64,000 nucleotides of DNA from contig JAFEKR010000039.1 of assembly GCA_019022495.1 (NCBI GenBank), positions 124,001 to 188,000 of the forward strand, written 5' to 3'. The position numbers were made by a program, and so were the translations under genes. Each line of letters begins with the position of its first letter. Within the stretch, counting starts at the first letter, position 1. The notes under the pieces are model-generated. The model did not search any database. It worked only from the letters and a program-made list of their open reading frames with translations, and had not been told where the DNA came from. Source of the DNA: Epichloe hybrida (lineage: Eukaryota; Ascomycota; Sordariomycetes; Hypocreales; Clavicipitaceae). This document shows, one piece after another, positions 44,219 through 56,574 of the stretch.

Positions 44219-45078
44219 GTTTGTTATGGCGAGGTCGAGAGGGTCAGGCACGAGACGTCAAGGCAGGTTGATTGATATGCGTGTATCTCCGTGAGTTCTC
44301 AAGTGAGCCACACATGTACGGATTACATTGTAGAAGATTCCAATCGCACACGAGCTTAAACGACGAATAATAATGCTTCTGTGGTCGGGGACGGGGACGG
44401 AGCTTTAGATGCCCCACCAGGCCTCATCAACAGGGGTGGGGGGGTGCTGCAGGTGAGGGGCAGCAACAGCATTGTTTATTACAGTGGATTCCCAACTTTG
44501 CTTCCTTCCTTCTAGACGCGTCTTGCCCGCGTCCCTGTGCTCGAGTCTCAACGCTCCTTCCCTACATAGTGTTAATGAACCCCAATGAACCCTGCCTGCT
44601 TGCGAGCTGTTGTCGTGATTCCTTTCTCAGATGCCATGTTCTAATCCGTATGCTCTGCATCGCATACATATATACATACTCCCTCATCGCGAATTCAGCC
44701 ATCCAGGCCTGTATCTTTGCTCTCGTGAAGTCTTTGTAAGGAGTGCGCGAGAGAGCATTATTTACTTCCCAAATTCGCCCAGGCACGCCAGAGACCTGCA
44801 TGCAAAGAAGACAAGGGTTCTTCCCCCCCCCCCCCCCCATGTTTACTATCTGAAAGTGGCCCGCCCACTCGTCCGTCCCACCACATCGACCACATCGCAT
44901 TTGTTGTCTCTGATGAGTCTTTGTCGACACGGCCCGACCTGACACACCAGCCCGCATACGCTCTTTTCGCTGCGAGCGAGCCTGCCATCGCCTCGAGGAC
45001 TTCTTCCAACAGCCGCTGCATACTTTCTCTCTCACACTTTCCTGAAGAGGGCCATGAGCGCGGCCCATCGACGAGACC
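44219..45078. other. Divergent promoter region
   Basis: This 860-bp region lies between the Dcc1-like gene and the RhoGEF. It carries a C16 run (44823-44838) and several G-rich patches. Antisense open frames over the RhoGEF leader are not credible genes. Confidence 0.55.
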
Positions 45079-48000
45079 ATGGTGCGTGTCACGGACGACC
45101 TGGCGCTCTCGCCCGACGCCCTTTCTCTCTACCACGCCTCTGATCCGCTGCTCGGCCACCTCCCCGTCCTGATCTTCCATGGCGCTTCGACGGCGGCCAA
45201 TTATACCCTCAATAGTTCTCGTATACAGATACATGTCTTATCGCCTGCCGGCTTCCAGACTTTTCCGCGCATACCCATCTCTCCGAGCTCTCCCTTCTAC
45301 TCTGTCGTCAACCATCTACCTCGAGAAATCCAAGTCGACGAAGTTTATCGTGGACTGGCCTTTGGTCTGTTCAAATATTTTTCGGAACTTCCCGATGGTG
45401 TCAAAACCTACCTCAAGAATCTCTATCCGACGAGGGGAAAGCGGCCTGGCAGCGCAGCGGCACTGTTCGGGGAGCAGCATGCTGCTGACCTTGTCGCATC
45501 CATGGTCAAGAGTGAGAAATCCGCAGAGGTCATCGCTTCTTTGCAGGATGCGCTGCAGACTCAACATGTGAACAACGTGGATGTCGATCTTGTTCTGCCG
45601 CCGGGTGCCATCGTCCCACTTCAGCCGACTGACTTGGAAGACGTACCCGACGACGACGACGACGACGACATGCTGGATCCGACCCTGAGACAGTATGGGG
45701 GATATACGCCTCTTATCAAACTGTTTGGCGAGCCTGTCTTCTTGCCGACAAGCAAGCTACGTCGCGCACCATCGAAGCCCACTTCACTGAACCGGGCAAG
45801 GACATTTACCACAGATCAAAAATGTCAGTTGCGCATGAAGCTGGCAGAGTTAGTCGACACGGAAGAGAGATATGTGATGAAACTCGGAGAATTGGTTCAC
45901 AAGGTTGCAAAGGATTTTCGAGAGAGCGCACGGGCAAGGCCAGAGGGCAGCCTCAGCCCCTCTGAGGAGGAGTTGGAGCGACTTTTTCCTCGCTCCGCAG
46001 ATCAGATATTGCAGCTCAACTCGGGATTTTTGGAGCAGCTTCGAAAGACTATGGACGACTCAGAAGAAGAAGCGCTTAGAGATATGGAGCACACAACGTC
46101 GAATTTGAGCAGTATGAGGGGCTCGGGTTCCTCTCGTTCCAAAGATCCCAGCGGAGCGTTGAATATGGCTAGGTTGTTCCTCGAGTGGTTCCCCAAGTTC
46201 ACGCAAAGCTACCAGGATTACATCAAGGCCAGCCAGCATTTTCCCACATTATTAAACTCCTTCCTCGACCAGCAATCCAGTTTCAGACAACGCGTAATGC
46301 AGTCCGGGGAGCAGACCGTGAGATCAGCGCTGATCGAGCCCGTGCAAAGACTGCCCCGGTACAGTCTTCTCATCGATCAGATCGTCAGCTCCCTGCCAAT
46401 CACCCACCCAGCCCTGCAGCCCATGCTCAAAGCACGCGATATCATCACCAACATCTGTTCCATGGACGAACCTTTACCCGACCAGCCTCACGTTGCCAAC
46501 AGACTTCGAATTATGGTTGAGTCTTGGCCAAAAGATCTAGAGCCTGAAGGGCGTCTGATAGGCGCTGCTGACTTCATTGAACTTGCACCCTGTCAGGGAG
46601 CTAGCGAGCTAGAGAACTCGGGAATTCTGCTCTTATTCTCTGACTGCGTAATAATACTGAAGAAGATCAAATTTTCCATGACGGGTCGCGATATGCTTCG
46701 AGAAATCGACAAGCCTTCTGCGGCAGAGTTGCTCATCTCCATGACCAACGCCGCTGGTGGCCCGTCATCATACGAGTTCGCATTCACCGGATGGCACAGT
46801 CTTTGTGATGTGCGTTTTACTGAATCGGCGGACGGCGCATTGATCTGGATGACCTCAACGAAGGACATGCAAGATGTGCATTTGGGACAGCACAAGACAA
46901 GCAAGGCACCGACCATTCGTTGCTTCCTTTTGCAGGAGGCTTTTGAGGGCAGAGCTAACAAATGGTGCGAGGATATAGTGAGGGCAAGAATCGAGGCGCG
47001 ATTCTCGGAAAGGGAGAGAGAAACCCCCTGTTGGACGTTACGCTCAGTGCGCTTGCAGGAAAATAACCTCGGGCTACATGTGGCGGTATTCCAAGAAGGC
47101 GCACATGAACTCGTGGAAGGTCGAAGAGAACCTGCACCCATCCGTGTTGTGGTGGATCACGAAAAAGGCACAAAGGGAGCGCCTCTCGGTCACTACGGGG
47201 TCGAAATAGTTGCGAACGTTTCTAGCAATGAGCTCAAACGGGTCTCCATGTTGACAGTCGGGTTGGATGGTAAACAGTTCCAGGATGATATCGATTTGGA
47301 AGACTTTGTTCCCACCTTATCTCGTCGCCGTAAGTACTTTCCACACAGTCTGAGTCGCGGCGGTGTGTGGTGTCAAGGCACTAACTTGGTCACTCTGCAG
47401 TCATACAGCTTCTCAGTACCCAGTTGAGCGTTGGCAATGCGCATCTAACAGCACCAATGGTATCATACTATACAAAAACTCTGCGGGGACTGAATTTTTC
47501 GGCCAACAGAGCCGAAAAGACGAGATCTTTTCTCGCAGCTTCCCCCGTAAAATTGCTGTCAAGTCTTTGGAACAGTGGCTCAAACAACGCCTCCCACGAT
47601 GTCGTTGTGTCGGGCGTCCAAAACCAACGACAGCCATCGCTACACAGAGCCAACAGTTTCCATTCCATGTTTGGCTCCATCAGGGGCAAAGACAGCCGAC
47701 CAAATACGGCAGACGGAAGACCAGAAAATCCCTTGCTCCGGCTGGAGCAAACATTTACGGGCTTCACGGAGGCTCTTCAATCTCGAAAAGGCGCCATCAT
47801 TGGTCGTTCGCTTCTCAATCGATCACTCGTTGATGAATTGTCCGTCAACGAAATATACAACAGATTCATCGAAAGGCCTTTTGAGTACGAAGTTGCTACC
47901 GACATAGGCACCGAGGTCATCTTCGTGGCGTTTGAAAAGTTCATGCACATTGCCTGGGCCGAGCAGATTGGCCCAGTCATGACAATGCAGGCCATGAGCA

Positions 48001-49730
48001 CTCTGCTGGAGAGGGCGAACAAGAGGGTTCCAGGGGACTTTGCTGACTTTGTCAATTACCTGTTCAAGGAAATGGCGCCGCAAAATCGACGAGCGTTTGC
48101 TGCTGTTATCAAGCTCTTGGCTGATCTGTTGGACGGCTGTGGCAATGACAGTGATAGGGGGGCTTTGACCGTGGCTTTTGCCGAGCTTCTTGTTACCGAA
48201 GGCGATGCGCACAATTACATCAATCTCTTGGATAGACTCGTTGAGGATTGCGACAGAATATTTGATGACCAAAGCGCAAACCAAAACTACTACCCCCATG
48301 CTGCCTCCATTTCCGACTCCATTGCATCCAGCTTTCGCCAAGGCAAGGCTCACACAGGTTCCATCACATCGAATGCCTCCTCGCTACGGCGCAAGTTTGG
48401 GCTTGACGCGTTGCTTCGCCAGAATTCAAGAGATGAACGGCCGTCCGTGTGGCGCACATTGAGCAAGCACCGAAATCCCGCTACGGGCGACACTTCGAGC
48501 TTGTCCCGCGGTACATTGGACAGAGCTCGGTCCATAGATGACAACAGCCTTCCAAAAAGACTACATCGGCATGCCATGTCCCGAGACAGACCTGCCTTGG
48601 CGGGTGCCTTTAGCGAAACGCCGAGGCGGCCACCTAGCTCACACCGAATGGATTTCCCGCTAGACACTATCGGGGAGCCATCAAGTGCCGACCGCATGCC
48701 ATCAAAGAGCTTGAAGAAGAAGAGGCGAAGCTCGCTGTCTGATCTCAAGACTTTGATGTCAGCCGTCACATTAGACGACGTTGAGCCATTTCAGCCATTG
48801 CAAACAACTAAAGCCACATCAGGCAAAGTCAACACAACACCCGCCAGTCCAAAAGCAGCACTTCCTTCCAAGATACCAATTAGCCCTAATGTTGCGGAAG
48901 TTTTGCGTAGCTCCAGGCAAAAAGACAAGGGAAAAGAAAATCTAGGTCTAGGCGGGCCATCAAGGGCATTATTCAGTCAAGCCACCTCTCCTGCTAATAC
49001 CACTAGTAGTCGTACTGCTGCTACCGCCACCGCCACCACCAGTAATGGTTCCAAAGGCTCCGGGTTACCGAGTAAAATTGCAAGGCACTCAAAAGGTCTA
49101 TCGATATCGGCCATTCCAACTCTAAAGCCAAGCGAACCTGCGTCGGACGCCGAATCGTCCACCCACCCGGGCAGCCCAACTCGCTCTAACGCCCAACGTC
49201 TTCGTCTTCACTCGCCACAGAAGCTTAGAGAGCGACTGCAATCGGAAAAACGAATCACTCGGGAAGTCGATTTATCTCTCCAAACGGAGCTGTCCAAGAT
49301 CGGGGAAGAGATGACTCGCGTGCACCAGGCCCGGTCTCCGAGCTCGCAGGTCGCAGAGATGACTGGCTTTGCCGCGTCCTTAAAGGAACTGGAGGGCAAG
49401 ATCCAGCTCATGATGCAAGATTTGCATGAGAAACAGGTCATGACACAACGCGAACTGGACACCACGTTGAAGAATGTGGAAACAAAGGCGCGAGCTATTG
49501 ACCAGCTTCACAAAGAGGTCGTGGCGGAGAACGAGTTGCTCTACGAAAAATATAATGGGGAACTCGGCAGGATTGTTAGGGCAGTAAAGGGGAAGGCCAG
49601 GGAGGACAAGGATGAGCTGGTGGGCAAGTTGAAAGAGCAATCCGAGGAGACGGCGCGCATGAAGAAAGAGAATGTTCGGCTGAAGAGGGAAGTCATTGGC
49701 CTGAGAGCAATGCTAAGAGGCGCAGAGTAA
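45079..49730 (+). CDS. Large Rho guanine-nucleotide exchange factor (DH domain)
   Basis: The model is join(45079..47329,47401..49730), 1526 residues, with a 71-bp intron (GTAAGT...CAG). The DH domain spans about 250-465, from MKLAELVDTEERYVMKLGEL to the signature ALIEPVQRLPRYSLLIDQIV. A PH-like region follows (ENSGILLLFSDCVIILKKIK, near 520). Exon 2 carries an all-helical segment at about 864-1017 (NEIYNRFIERPFEYEVATDI, DFADFVNYLFKEMAPQNRRA, RGALTVAFAELLV), which looks like a degenerate RhoGAP-type fold. A long Ser-rich part and a C-terminal coiled coil (about 1410-1526) complete it. The GTPase target is not readable from sequence. The last codons overlap a GTAAGT, so an alternative 3' splice adding one codon is possible. 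Confidence 0.88.
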
Positions 49731-49986
49731 GTATTTTTGATCCTCAAGATGGTCGATCGGTGGCTTTGAATGGGACTGACAGGTCTTAAAAACTGAGAGT
49801 CGGTAATGTGTAAGAGAGCATATTGTACAGCAGTTTGTATACTACTACTACATCTACATCTACAAGGAAAGGTTTATGGGAGAGTGGAGATGACGATGGC
49901 TGAATTCAGGAATGGAGGGTTCAAAGCGGGTGTCGAAAAAACGACGTGATGAGGTATGAGCAATGTTTTATTTTATTTTAATATGA

Positions 49987-51110
49987 TCAAGATTTCAAAC
50001 TCGAGCTTGTTGTCACATCCGCGGCTCCTGAGCTTTGAAATGTGGACGAGAATGTAGGGTTCACAGAAGCCTTATCGGCAACAGTATCAAGGCTACCCTT
50101 ACCCTGCTCGACCCAACACTCGAAGAAGAGGGGGCCAGCCTGAACGGAACGTATCGGAGTAGTTGATATCCCTCCGCGCGCTCGACCAAGCTCAGGTCTG
50201 TTTTCGGCAGGTGCTTGCAGACTGGGCTGTGATGGAATCCAGAGTTGTGGGTGCTGTGGTCAAAGACCGTTGTCAGTGGATTCTCTCAAATGTTATGTTG
50301 CCGATGAAGTTGGTAAGCGTTTCCTGTCTGAACCACTGCGTTATACCTATTGCGAAGAGAGATCAAGGAAAAACATGGACGGATTTTGACAAAGGCCCAG
50401 TCAAGTTGGATTGGGTCGGATTGGGTTGGGGGGGGGGGGGTTGCCAAGGGAGAGTTTTTCAAAACTTTGCTGGGGGGGAAAACAAGACTTACACGGATAG
50501 GTGCCACAGCCTGGTCGCGCAATTCGACGCCCAGAGTAAAAGTACATCCGTCTGGCAAAGGAGGTCGGCTTTGGCCTGCGTGAGAAAGTCTGCTCAACGC
50601 TCCCCTTAGTGCCTCGTGTACATCTGTCGGATTGACTGTGTCTTGGCCCGGCGCCGCATCACGATTCACGTGGGCTGGCGAGTCAAAGTCAACGCCAGCC
50701 TGCGGCGGCGGCCAATCTTTGTCTGCTCCCCACGAGGCCGGAAAGGACTGCACGTCAAAGATCCATCGCTCTACTACGTCCAGACTACGGGGTGCGTGGA
50801 CCACGAGGCAGATGTGGCGCGCGGCTCCCAGGCGGATCTGCTGGGCCGTCGCCGCGACGGCATCCCGGATCCAGGCGCAGACCCCGGGGTGGCGGGACTG
50901 GAGGACAGGCAGGTTGTACGCACGGGCTGTGAGAAAAGTAGCGGCAGGGTAGAGTTTGCGGTGGTAAAGGATGGAATGCAGGGCGACTGTGAGGAAATTG
51001 GTAAACGACGAGAGCAGGAAGGCGGCTTGGGATGGAGCTAGGCTTGCTTCAGTGGCATTGGTGTTTGCAGCGTCGGGACCAGCAGCTTCTCGGTCCTCCG
51101 CTAGAGACAT
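49987..51110 (-). CDS. REV7: Rev7 (HORMA-domain subunit of DNA polymerase zeta)
   Basis: Rev7 bridges Rev3 and Rev1 in translesion synthesis. The model is complement(join(49987..50253,50493..51110)), 294 residues, with a 239-bp intron (GTAAGT...CAG), long for this window. The start at 51110 (MSLAEDREAAG) is preferred to upstream in-frame codons, because homologous sequence begins soon after it. The HORMA core is clear: SFTNFLTVALHSILYHRKLY, HPGVCAWIRDAVAATAQQIR, VVERWIFDVQSFPASW, FTLGVELRDQAVAPIR. Exon 2 supplies the safety-belt region (HPQLWIPSQPSLQ, TTPIRSVQAGPLFFECWVEQ). The stop is 0.26 kb from the RhoGEF stop, convergent. It is the last intact gene before the retroelement block. Confidence 0.85.
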
Positions 51111-51731
51111 TCCTGGGGTGGCACGATGGTGTTTTCCGTGTTTTCCTGGCGTTTGATGGTTAATAGGGTGAAGCGAAGTGAAGTCCAAGTCCGTCCCAGG
51201 GTGGACAGCTGGGGTACATGAGCGTGTGATCACGTGATGCGGTTCGAATAACAAGTTGCCATGCATCATCACAATTTGTTTCCAGCCGCGTTTTGGATGC
51301 TCAAGTGCAGATTAGGTACGCAGAAATCATCGGCGCCGGACCGGGACTAGCACTCGAGCTGACTATTTGCGCGCCAGCGATAAGTCGGGCGATCGAGATG
51401 TTCGATAAGTCTTCATGTGAGGTGAGACAACGGCACGCGGCTTGCTGGCTGGGCGACGGATCACTGCTACCCTGGAGCTATCTCGATCTGTCCTTGACCA
51501 ATGACAAGAGATGGATGACATGCACAAGTCGGTATTGCATTTATGTGAACCAGAAACTTGGGAGTAAACTTAGTACTGCTCTGAACGCAAAGTTTCATTG
51601 TGGCAACGACGTATTTAATGTGGATTACAATGCACGTATTTACATGTATGTGCGGACTACGATCACTTCGTTCCCTGTTGGACCGAGCAGCTAGGATCAG
51701 AAATGAAGGTATGGATTGAGTTACCCGACCC
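51111..51731. other. Gene-to-retroelement transition zone
   Basis: Balanced-composition sequence upstream of Rev7 ends abruptly at 51731/51732, where the copia LTR begins. An open frame at 51293-51694 has no domain support. The five bases GACCC (51727-51731) are the candidate target duplication of the copia element, whose partner would lie beyond the window. Confidence 0.55.
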
Positions 51732-51910
51732 TGTAAGAGGGTGCGGACTACGGTTTAAATAACTAAGTACCTGTACTATAGGGTGTGTAATCTGCCTATA
51801 TAAACTATACTATGCATTTACTAAAGGTCTAGAAAAGTAACTAGTTAGGTAAGTCCTAGTGTCTAAGTTACCTATATGCGGTTAAGCGCTTACGGTGGGA
51901 TTCTAATACA
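51732..51910 (-). repeat. 3' LTR of the copia element
   Basis: This 179-bp sequence starts TGTAAGAGGGTG and ends TTCTAATACA, so it has TG...CA ends on either strand. Read on the minus strand it follows a purine-rich tract (CTAGGGGAA), as expected for a polypurine tract next to a 3' LTR. The matching 5' LTR is beyond the window, so the assignment rests on ends, tract and position. Confidence 0.75.
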
Positions 51911-51949
51911 TTCCCCTAGGAGGCCTGTAATTAAGGTATCCTATGATAA

Positions 51950-53561
51950 TTTAATTAAATTAATCTCTATAATAATCTAATTATTATTAATTATAGCAGG
52001 GTCTTCTAGTAATTCCTGCTTTTTTAGGTTAGTACTAAGTATTTAATCTAGTAACTATATAAGCCCTAGTGCCTATCTAAAATCTATAAATGCTTTTCCT
52101 ATTAGTGGCTTTATAAGGCTATTAGTAATTATCTCTTTTATTATCTTCTAGGTAATATTAAAGGTTCCCTTTATGACCTCTTAACAAAGCTAGTAATAAT
52201 AGATATTAACGTAGCATAGTCACGTTATAAGCTTAATAAATTCTTCCTTAAGAAAACGAATTATCTGTATATTATTATATTTAATCTTAAGGGTATTATC
52301 TCTAAGATATAATCTAACTTCCTAATATAATTATTTAAAGGTAATTAGCTCTTTACTATAATATAATAGTGCTAGGAGCTCTGCTTCTATAGAAGAGGTT
52401 ATTATAGTCTCTTGTCTTCCTGCTTTAAAGAGCATAGGACCTCTAAAGAGCTTTATAATATAGCCTTATAAGCTTCTTCTTATAACTAGATTATTAGTAA
52501 AGAAAGCATTACTATACGCTTTAAGTTCAGGATTATTACTATTAAATTTAATTAAGAGATCTCCCTACGCGCAACTATACTCCAGAGCCTTTTCTATAGC
52601 TTCTATATGCTAAGGTCCTAGGCGTTAAAGGTGCTATAATAGTTATGATACTACGAAGGTAATATCTAGCTATATTATAATTATAGGATATAGCAAAGTA
52701 CTAACTAGGGATTAATATCTCTTTAAATCCTTTAGATTAACATTACCTTTAAAGGGATTAAGTAAAATAGTAGTTATTAGTGCTATTAGCTTCTATTCTA
52801 GGACCTTAATGTTAAATTTAATTGCGGCTTTGTTCTAATAGGACTTCTAATTAAGCTATAATTGTTAATTTTCGCGATCTCTAATGATTTTAACCCCTAA
52901 GAACTATTGTAATTTGCTAAGGTCCTTAATATTATACCTCTTAAAGAGTCTCTCTTTAAATTCCTTATAAAGAGCTAACTTTCCCTTTGTAAATAAGGCT
53001 ACAAGGTTATTAATATAGAAGAAGATAATTAATCCATCCTTAATAAACACATAAACATCTTTAAAAATCTATATAAATCCTTTACTTACTAACTATTTAA
53101 TTAATTCCTTTATCTAAAGAAGGGGAGCTCTACGTAGCCTATAGATAGCGCTTAAGAGCTTTAAGTAAGCTTGTTTATCCCTATAACCTAGTGGCATCTT
53201 ATAATACACCTCTTTATCTAGCTTTAAGTTTAGGAAAGCTATAATAAAATCATACTAATAAGCTTTAAGGTTAAAGTAGCATAGAATTACTATAAGGAGC
53301 CTGAACGTAATGCCTGCTAATATAGTAGCTCTTATAGAAAGGTTCCCTTTTGCTTGCTAATTCCTAAGCACACATAATTAAGCCTTATGCCTCACAAGGT
53401 AGCCTAATTAATCTAATTTATAGGTAAATACCTAAGTGAGTCCTAAGACCTTAATATGTAAAAGGACTTCTAATCTGCTAACTTTAATAGTAACTTTGTT
53501 GTTAATAACTTTGTTATACTCTTTGTCTCTTGCTTTAATAAATACCTTTTCCTTAGGGTGC
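51950..53561 (-). pseudogene. Copia reverse transcriptase / RNase H, decayed
   Basis: On the minus strand the translation shows, in order, RHPKEKVFIKARDKEYNKV, a stretch with VFTYKLDQLGYLVR, then YQYDFIIAFLNLKLDKEVYY, LKLLSAIYRLRRAPLL followed by a stop, and a degraded active site FFYINNLV where copia elements have FFYVDD. The Asp-to-Asn changes and the stops are the expected outcome of G-to-A mutation. The RNase H part toward 51950 is too decayed to outline. Confidence 0.8.
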
Positions 53562-53566
53562 CTAGC
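53562..53566. repeat. Left target-site duplication (CTAGC) of the gypsy insertion
   Basis: CTAGC sits directly before the TG of the left LTR and recurs at 61377-61381 directly after the right LTR. Five bases is the usual length for Ty3/gypsy integration. Confidence 0.85.
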
Positions 53567-53833
53567 TGTCACGACTGTGTTTGGGGAGATATAAACGGAG
53601 TGAAGGCTAAGGTTCTTAGTCATAGCTAGAGAGCTACTACTTAGGGGTGGGTATATAAAGGTCTTAAACTCTAACCTCCCACATCTCTTATAGGCAGTCC
53701 TTATCTAAATACCCTACTATATGCACGTAGCTATCTTATAGCTACTTAGTTATCCGCGGAACCTAAGGCTTATCTAAGGGCTCTAATATATAACTATCCT
53801 ATCTATAGCCCCTTAGCCTCTGTGCTCCTAATA
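53567..53833 (-). repeat. 3' LTR of the gypsy element
   Basis: This 267-bp LTR begins TGTCACGACTGTG and ends CTCCTAATA, the terminal CA having become TA. It aligns end to end without gaps with 61110-61376, with almost all differences being transitions. It includes a TATATAAAG box at about 53651-53659. Confidence 0.9.
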
Positions 53834-55700
53834 TGCTACCCCCCTAATATATAATTATCCTTAATTAAAAAGAGCTACTTAGCTAGTGTGTGTATACTAT
53901 ATATAACCTATAGCAATGCCTATATTACTAGCTATACTATTAGTGCGTAGTATTGCGTCCGCTTTAAATAATAAGATAAACATTACAGGGTCCTAGGTAA
54001 TCCTTCTTATAACCTTTAGATTATAAATAGCTACACACTTGCTGCTTTATTACCTCTAATATATATACCTCTATCTAGTAAGTTACTAGCACTAAGTAAA
54101 TAGGCTACCTATGTTGAATTTTATAATTAGGTTAAATAGACAAGGTAACGCGCGCTATTCAAAATAAATAACTTCTTATCTAATATTAGGGATGTTATAT
54201 TAATCTTGCTAGGAGTTTGTAGCTAGCGTACGTATTTACTAGTGGCAGCCGTAACTATAAATATTATAATTCCTAGATTAGCTACACATAGCGCGTAGAT
54301 TACTTAGGGGTCTAGGGCTAATATAAAAGAGGCTTACTTTCCCTTACTTTTACACACTTTTCTTCCCTTTATATCCTCTCTTAGCATTATAAGTTACCCT
54401 TACCTATAAGCTAGTAGCTTTATAGCTTCTCTTATAGTAGTTACTAATATCCTATAGTATTACTTTATTATTTATGTTTACCCTTATCTAAAATACCTAA
54501 ATTCTCTTAAACGCTAAAAGGTTAGTTACTTATCTTTTACTTATAAGTTTCTTATAGTATATTACTACTAACTTACTAGTAGTTAATAATATCTTTAATA
54601 TAAGCTACTACTTTACTACTATTACCTCCCTCTAGTAAGAAGAATTCCTTAATATTTCCTTTAAAGTCTTTTAGTAAGAAGTATATAGCTTTAAAAATCT
54701 TAATATAAGTATAATATCTTTACCCCCTAGCGCTTACCTTACTAACTTATAGCTAGTAGTGCTAGTAAAATAAAGATTCCTTATATTTACTATATATAGT
54801 AAGTTATAATATAGGCTATTATACCTAAAGATAGTAATAGCGTAGAGCTATAATATATTATTAAGGGCAAATCTATCCTAACCTAATATACTAATTCTCT
54901 AAGTATAACTTTACTACTATCTTACTATATATTACTCCTAACTTATATAAATAACTTAATAAAATACGCCTATTATACGCGTAATAATAAGGACTACGCT
55001 AGGGTTTATTCTCCCTTTCTTACTACTAATATATATACTAACATACTACTAGTGTCTTACTTAGTTTACCTAGTTATACTATATACTCTTTAAGTGTATT
55101 AATACTTATAGTAATCCTAAAGATAATCTATACTTTCTTAATAATATATATATCTCTTATTTCTATAACTTAGTTACTACTAACATACTACTAGCATCTA
55201 ATACGCGTAAAATACAAACTTTATAATACACTCCTAACTACTAAAAATACTAATAAGCGTAGTTAGGTAAGGCAGGCGTAACTTATAGCGGAAGTTATAT
55301 ATAAGGCTAATGCTAATAAATAAGTTACTATATTACTACTTAATAATACTATTAATCTAGAAGTCTAGATTAATATTTCTAATAGCTTACGTTTTATTAT
55401 ATAAAACCTTCTATTTATACGTATTTCTATGCTCTAGTTTATAGCTTTACTAACTCACTAGTAGCTTACTACTAATACGTCCACGCTTCTTACTTATATT
55501 AGGCTGCTAGACCTCCCTAGTGAGCTTTGTATGTATGTGTATAGGGAGGGGGATTTCTCTAATAATAAGGACAAATCCTCTACCCCTATTAGCATAGGTA
55601 AGAATACTAGGGGCTAGGCAGGCGATGTGTTAATGGAATAATCAGTGCGAAGTAGCTGCGAGTTAGGTTTCTGAGAATTTATCTGGATTTTTTGTATGTT
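53834..55700. other. Unassigned internal segment of the gypsy element
   Basis: About 1.9 kb lies between the chromodomain remnant and the 3' LTR. It is extremely AT-rich and full of stops in all frames, and I recognise no retroelement domain. It could be a non-coding tail, an extra ORF or captured sequence erased by RIP. Confidence 0.5.
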
Positions 55701-55804
55701 ACTACTGCTGTCTAAACTCTACTAAATATAACTCTATGTCTGTGAACTAGCTACTTAGTTACCGCTTATAATTCTTAATAATATCTATTATAATAAAATC
55801 TCTT

Positions 55805-55910
55805 TTCTTTACCTAAGAGTTCTCTAAAGTATTATAGCCCTTCTATTTAACTAGGTATTTCTAATGTCTCCTGTTATAATAATATAATATAATTCTTTTA
55901 ACTTTAAACT
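55805..55910 (-). pseudogene. Chromodomain remnant of the gypsy integrase
   Basis: The minus-strand translation gives a degraded chromodomain. Its core YLVKWKGY is readable with the tryptophan codon turned into a stop (TGG to TAG). The core lies at about 55831-55868. Basic residues precede it and a Leu-Glu-Asn segment follows, as in the family. Confidence 0.7.
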
Positions 55911-56574
55911 CCTGCTTATTATCTGTAACGTTCTCTTATAGTAAGGACATATCTTCTATATTAGTTAGATCCCTTATAAACAGTTTAAGATTAGTAATAT
56001 TAAAAACATTATATAGTTACGTACTAAGTGGTAGCTTTAGTTAGTATACTAAACCATAAGTCCTAATTACCTTTTTAATTTTATAAGGGCCTAGGTACTT
56101 TACACTTAGCTTCCTACTAGGTTACTATAAGTTAATATTCTTTATAAATAATAAAATATAGTTACCTACTCTAAACTTTATTAGGGTCCGCTTCTTATTA
56201 TAGTGTTTTACGTACTAAGCCTATAAGTTACTTAAAAGCTACTTAATTACTACGTATCTATCTCTTAGCGTGGTAGCATAAGTCTCTGCCTAGTTATTTA
56301 CTATAGGGATGTCTATAACTACTTACTATAGTCCCCTAGGGTTATAGCCTTGTAGTGCCTTAGCTAGGGTGTAGTTATAAGTTAAATAGATGCTTATATT
56401 ATACGTAAACTATGCTATTAAAAGATTATTAGCCTAATTAGTCTGATTAAAGTAAGCGAAAGCTCTTAAATAATACTCTAAAACTTGGTTTAAACGTTCT
56501 ATCTAACTATCTATTTGCGGGTAAAACACGGTGCTTAGTTACTACTTAGTTATAATAAGATAGCAGAAGGTTAT

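Noticed and set aside
51293..51694. Frame with a GAGPG stretch reminiscent of an FAD-binding start
   Set aside because: The glycine motif is incomplete, the rest of a flavoprotein is missing, and there is no supporting context. At most it is a tiny decayed fragment.
53651..53659. TATATAAAG box in the gypsy LTR as evidence of plus-strand orientation
   Set aside because: RT, integrase, chromodomain and the purine tract all place the element on the minus strand. The box is AT-rich and near-symmetric, so it carries little weight.
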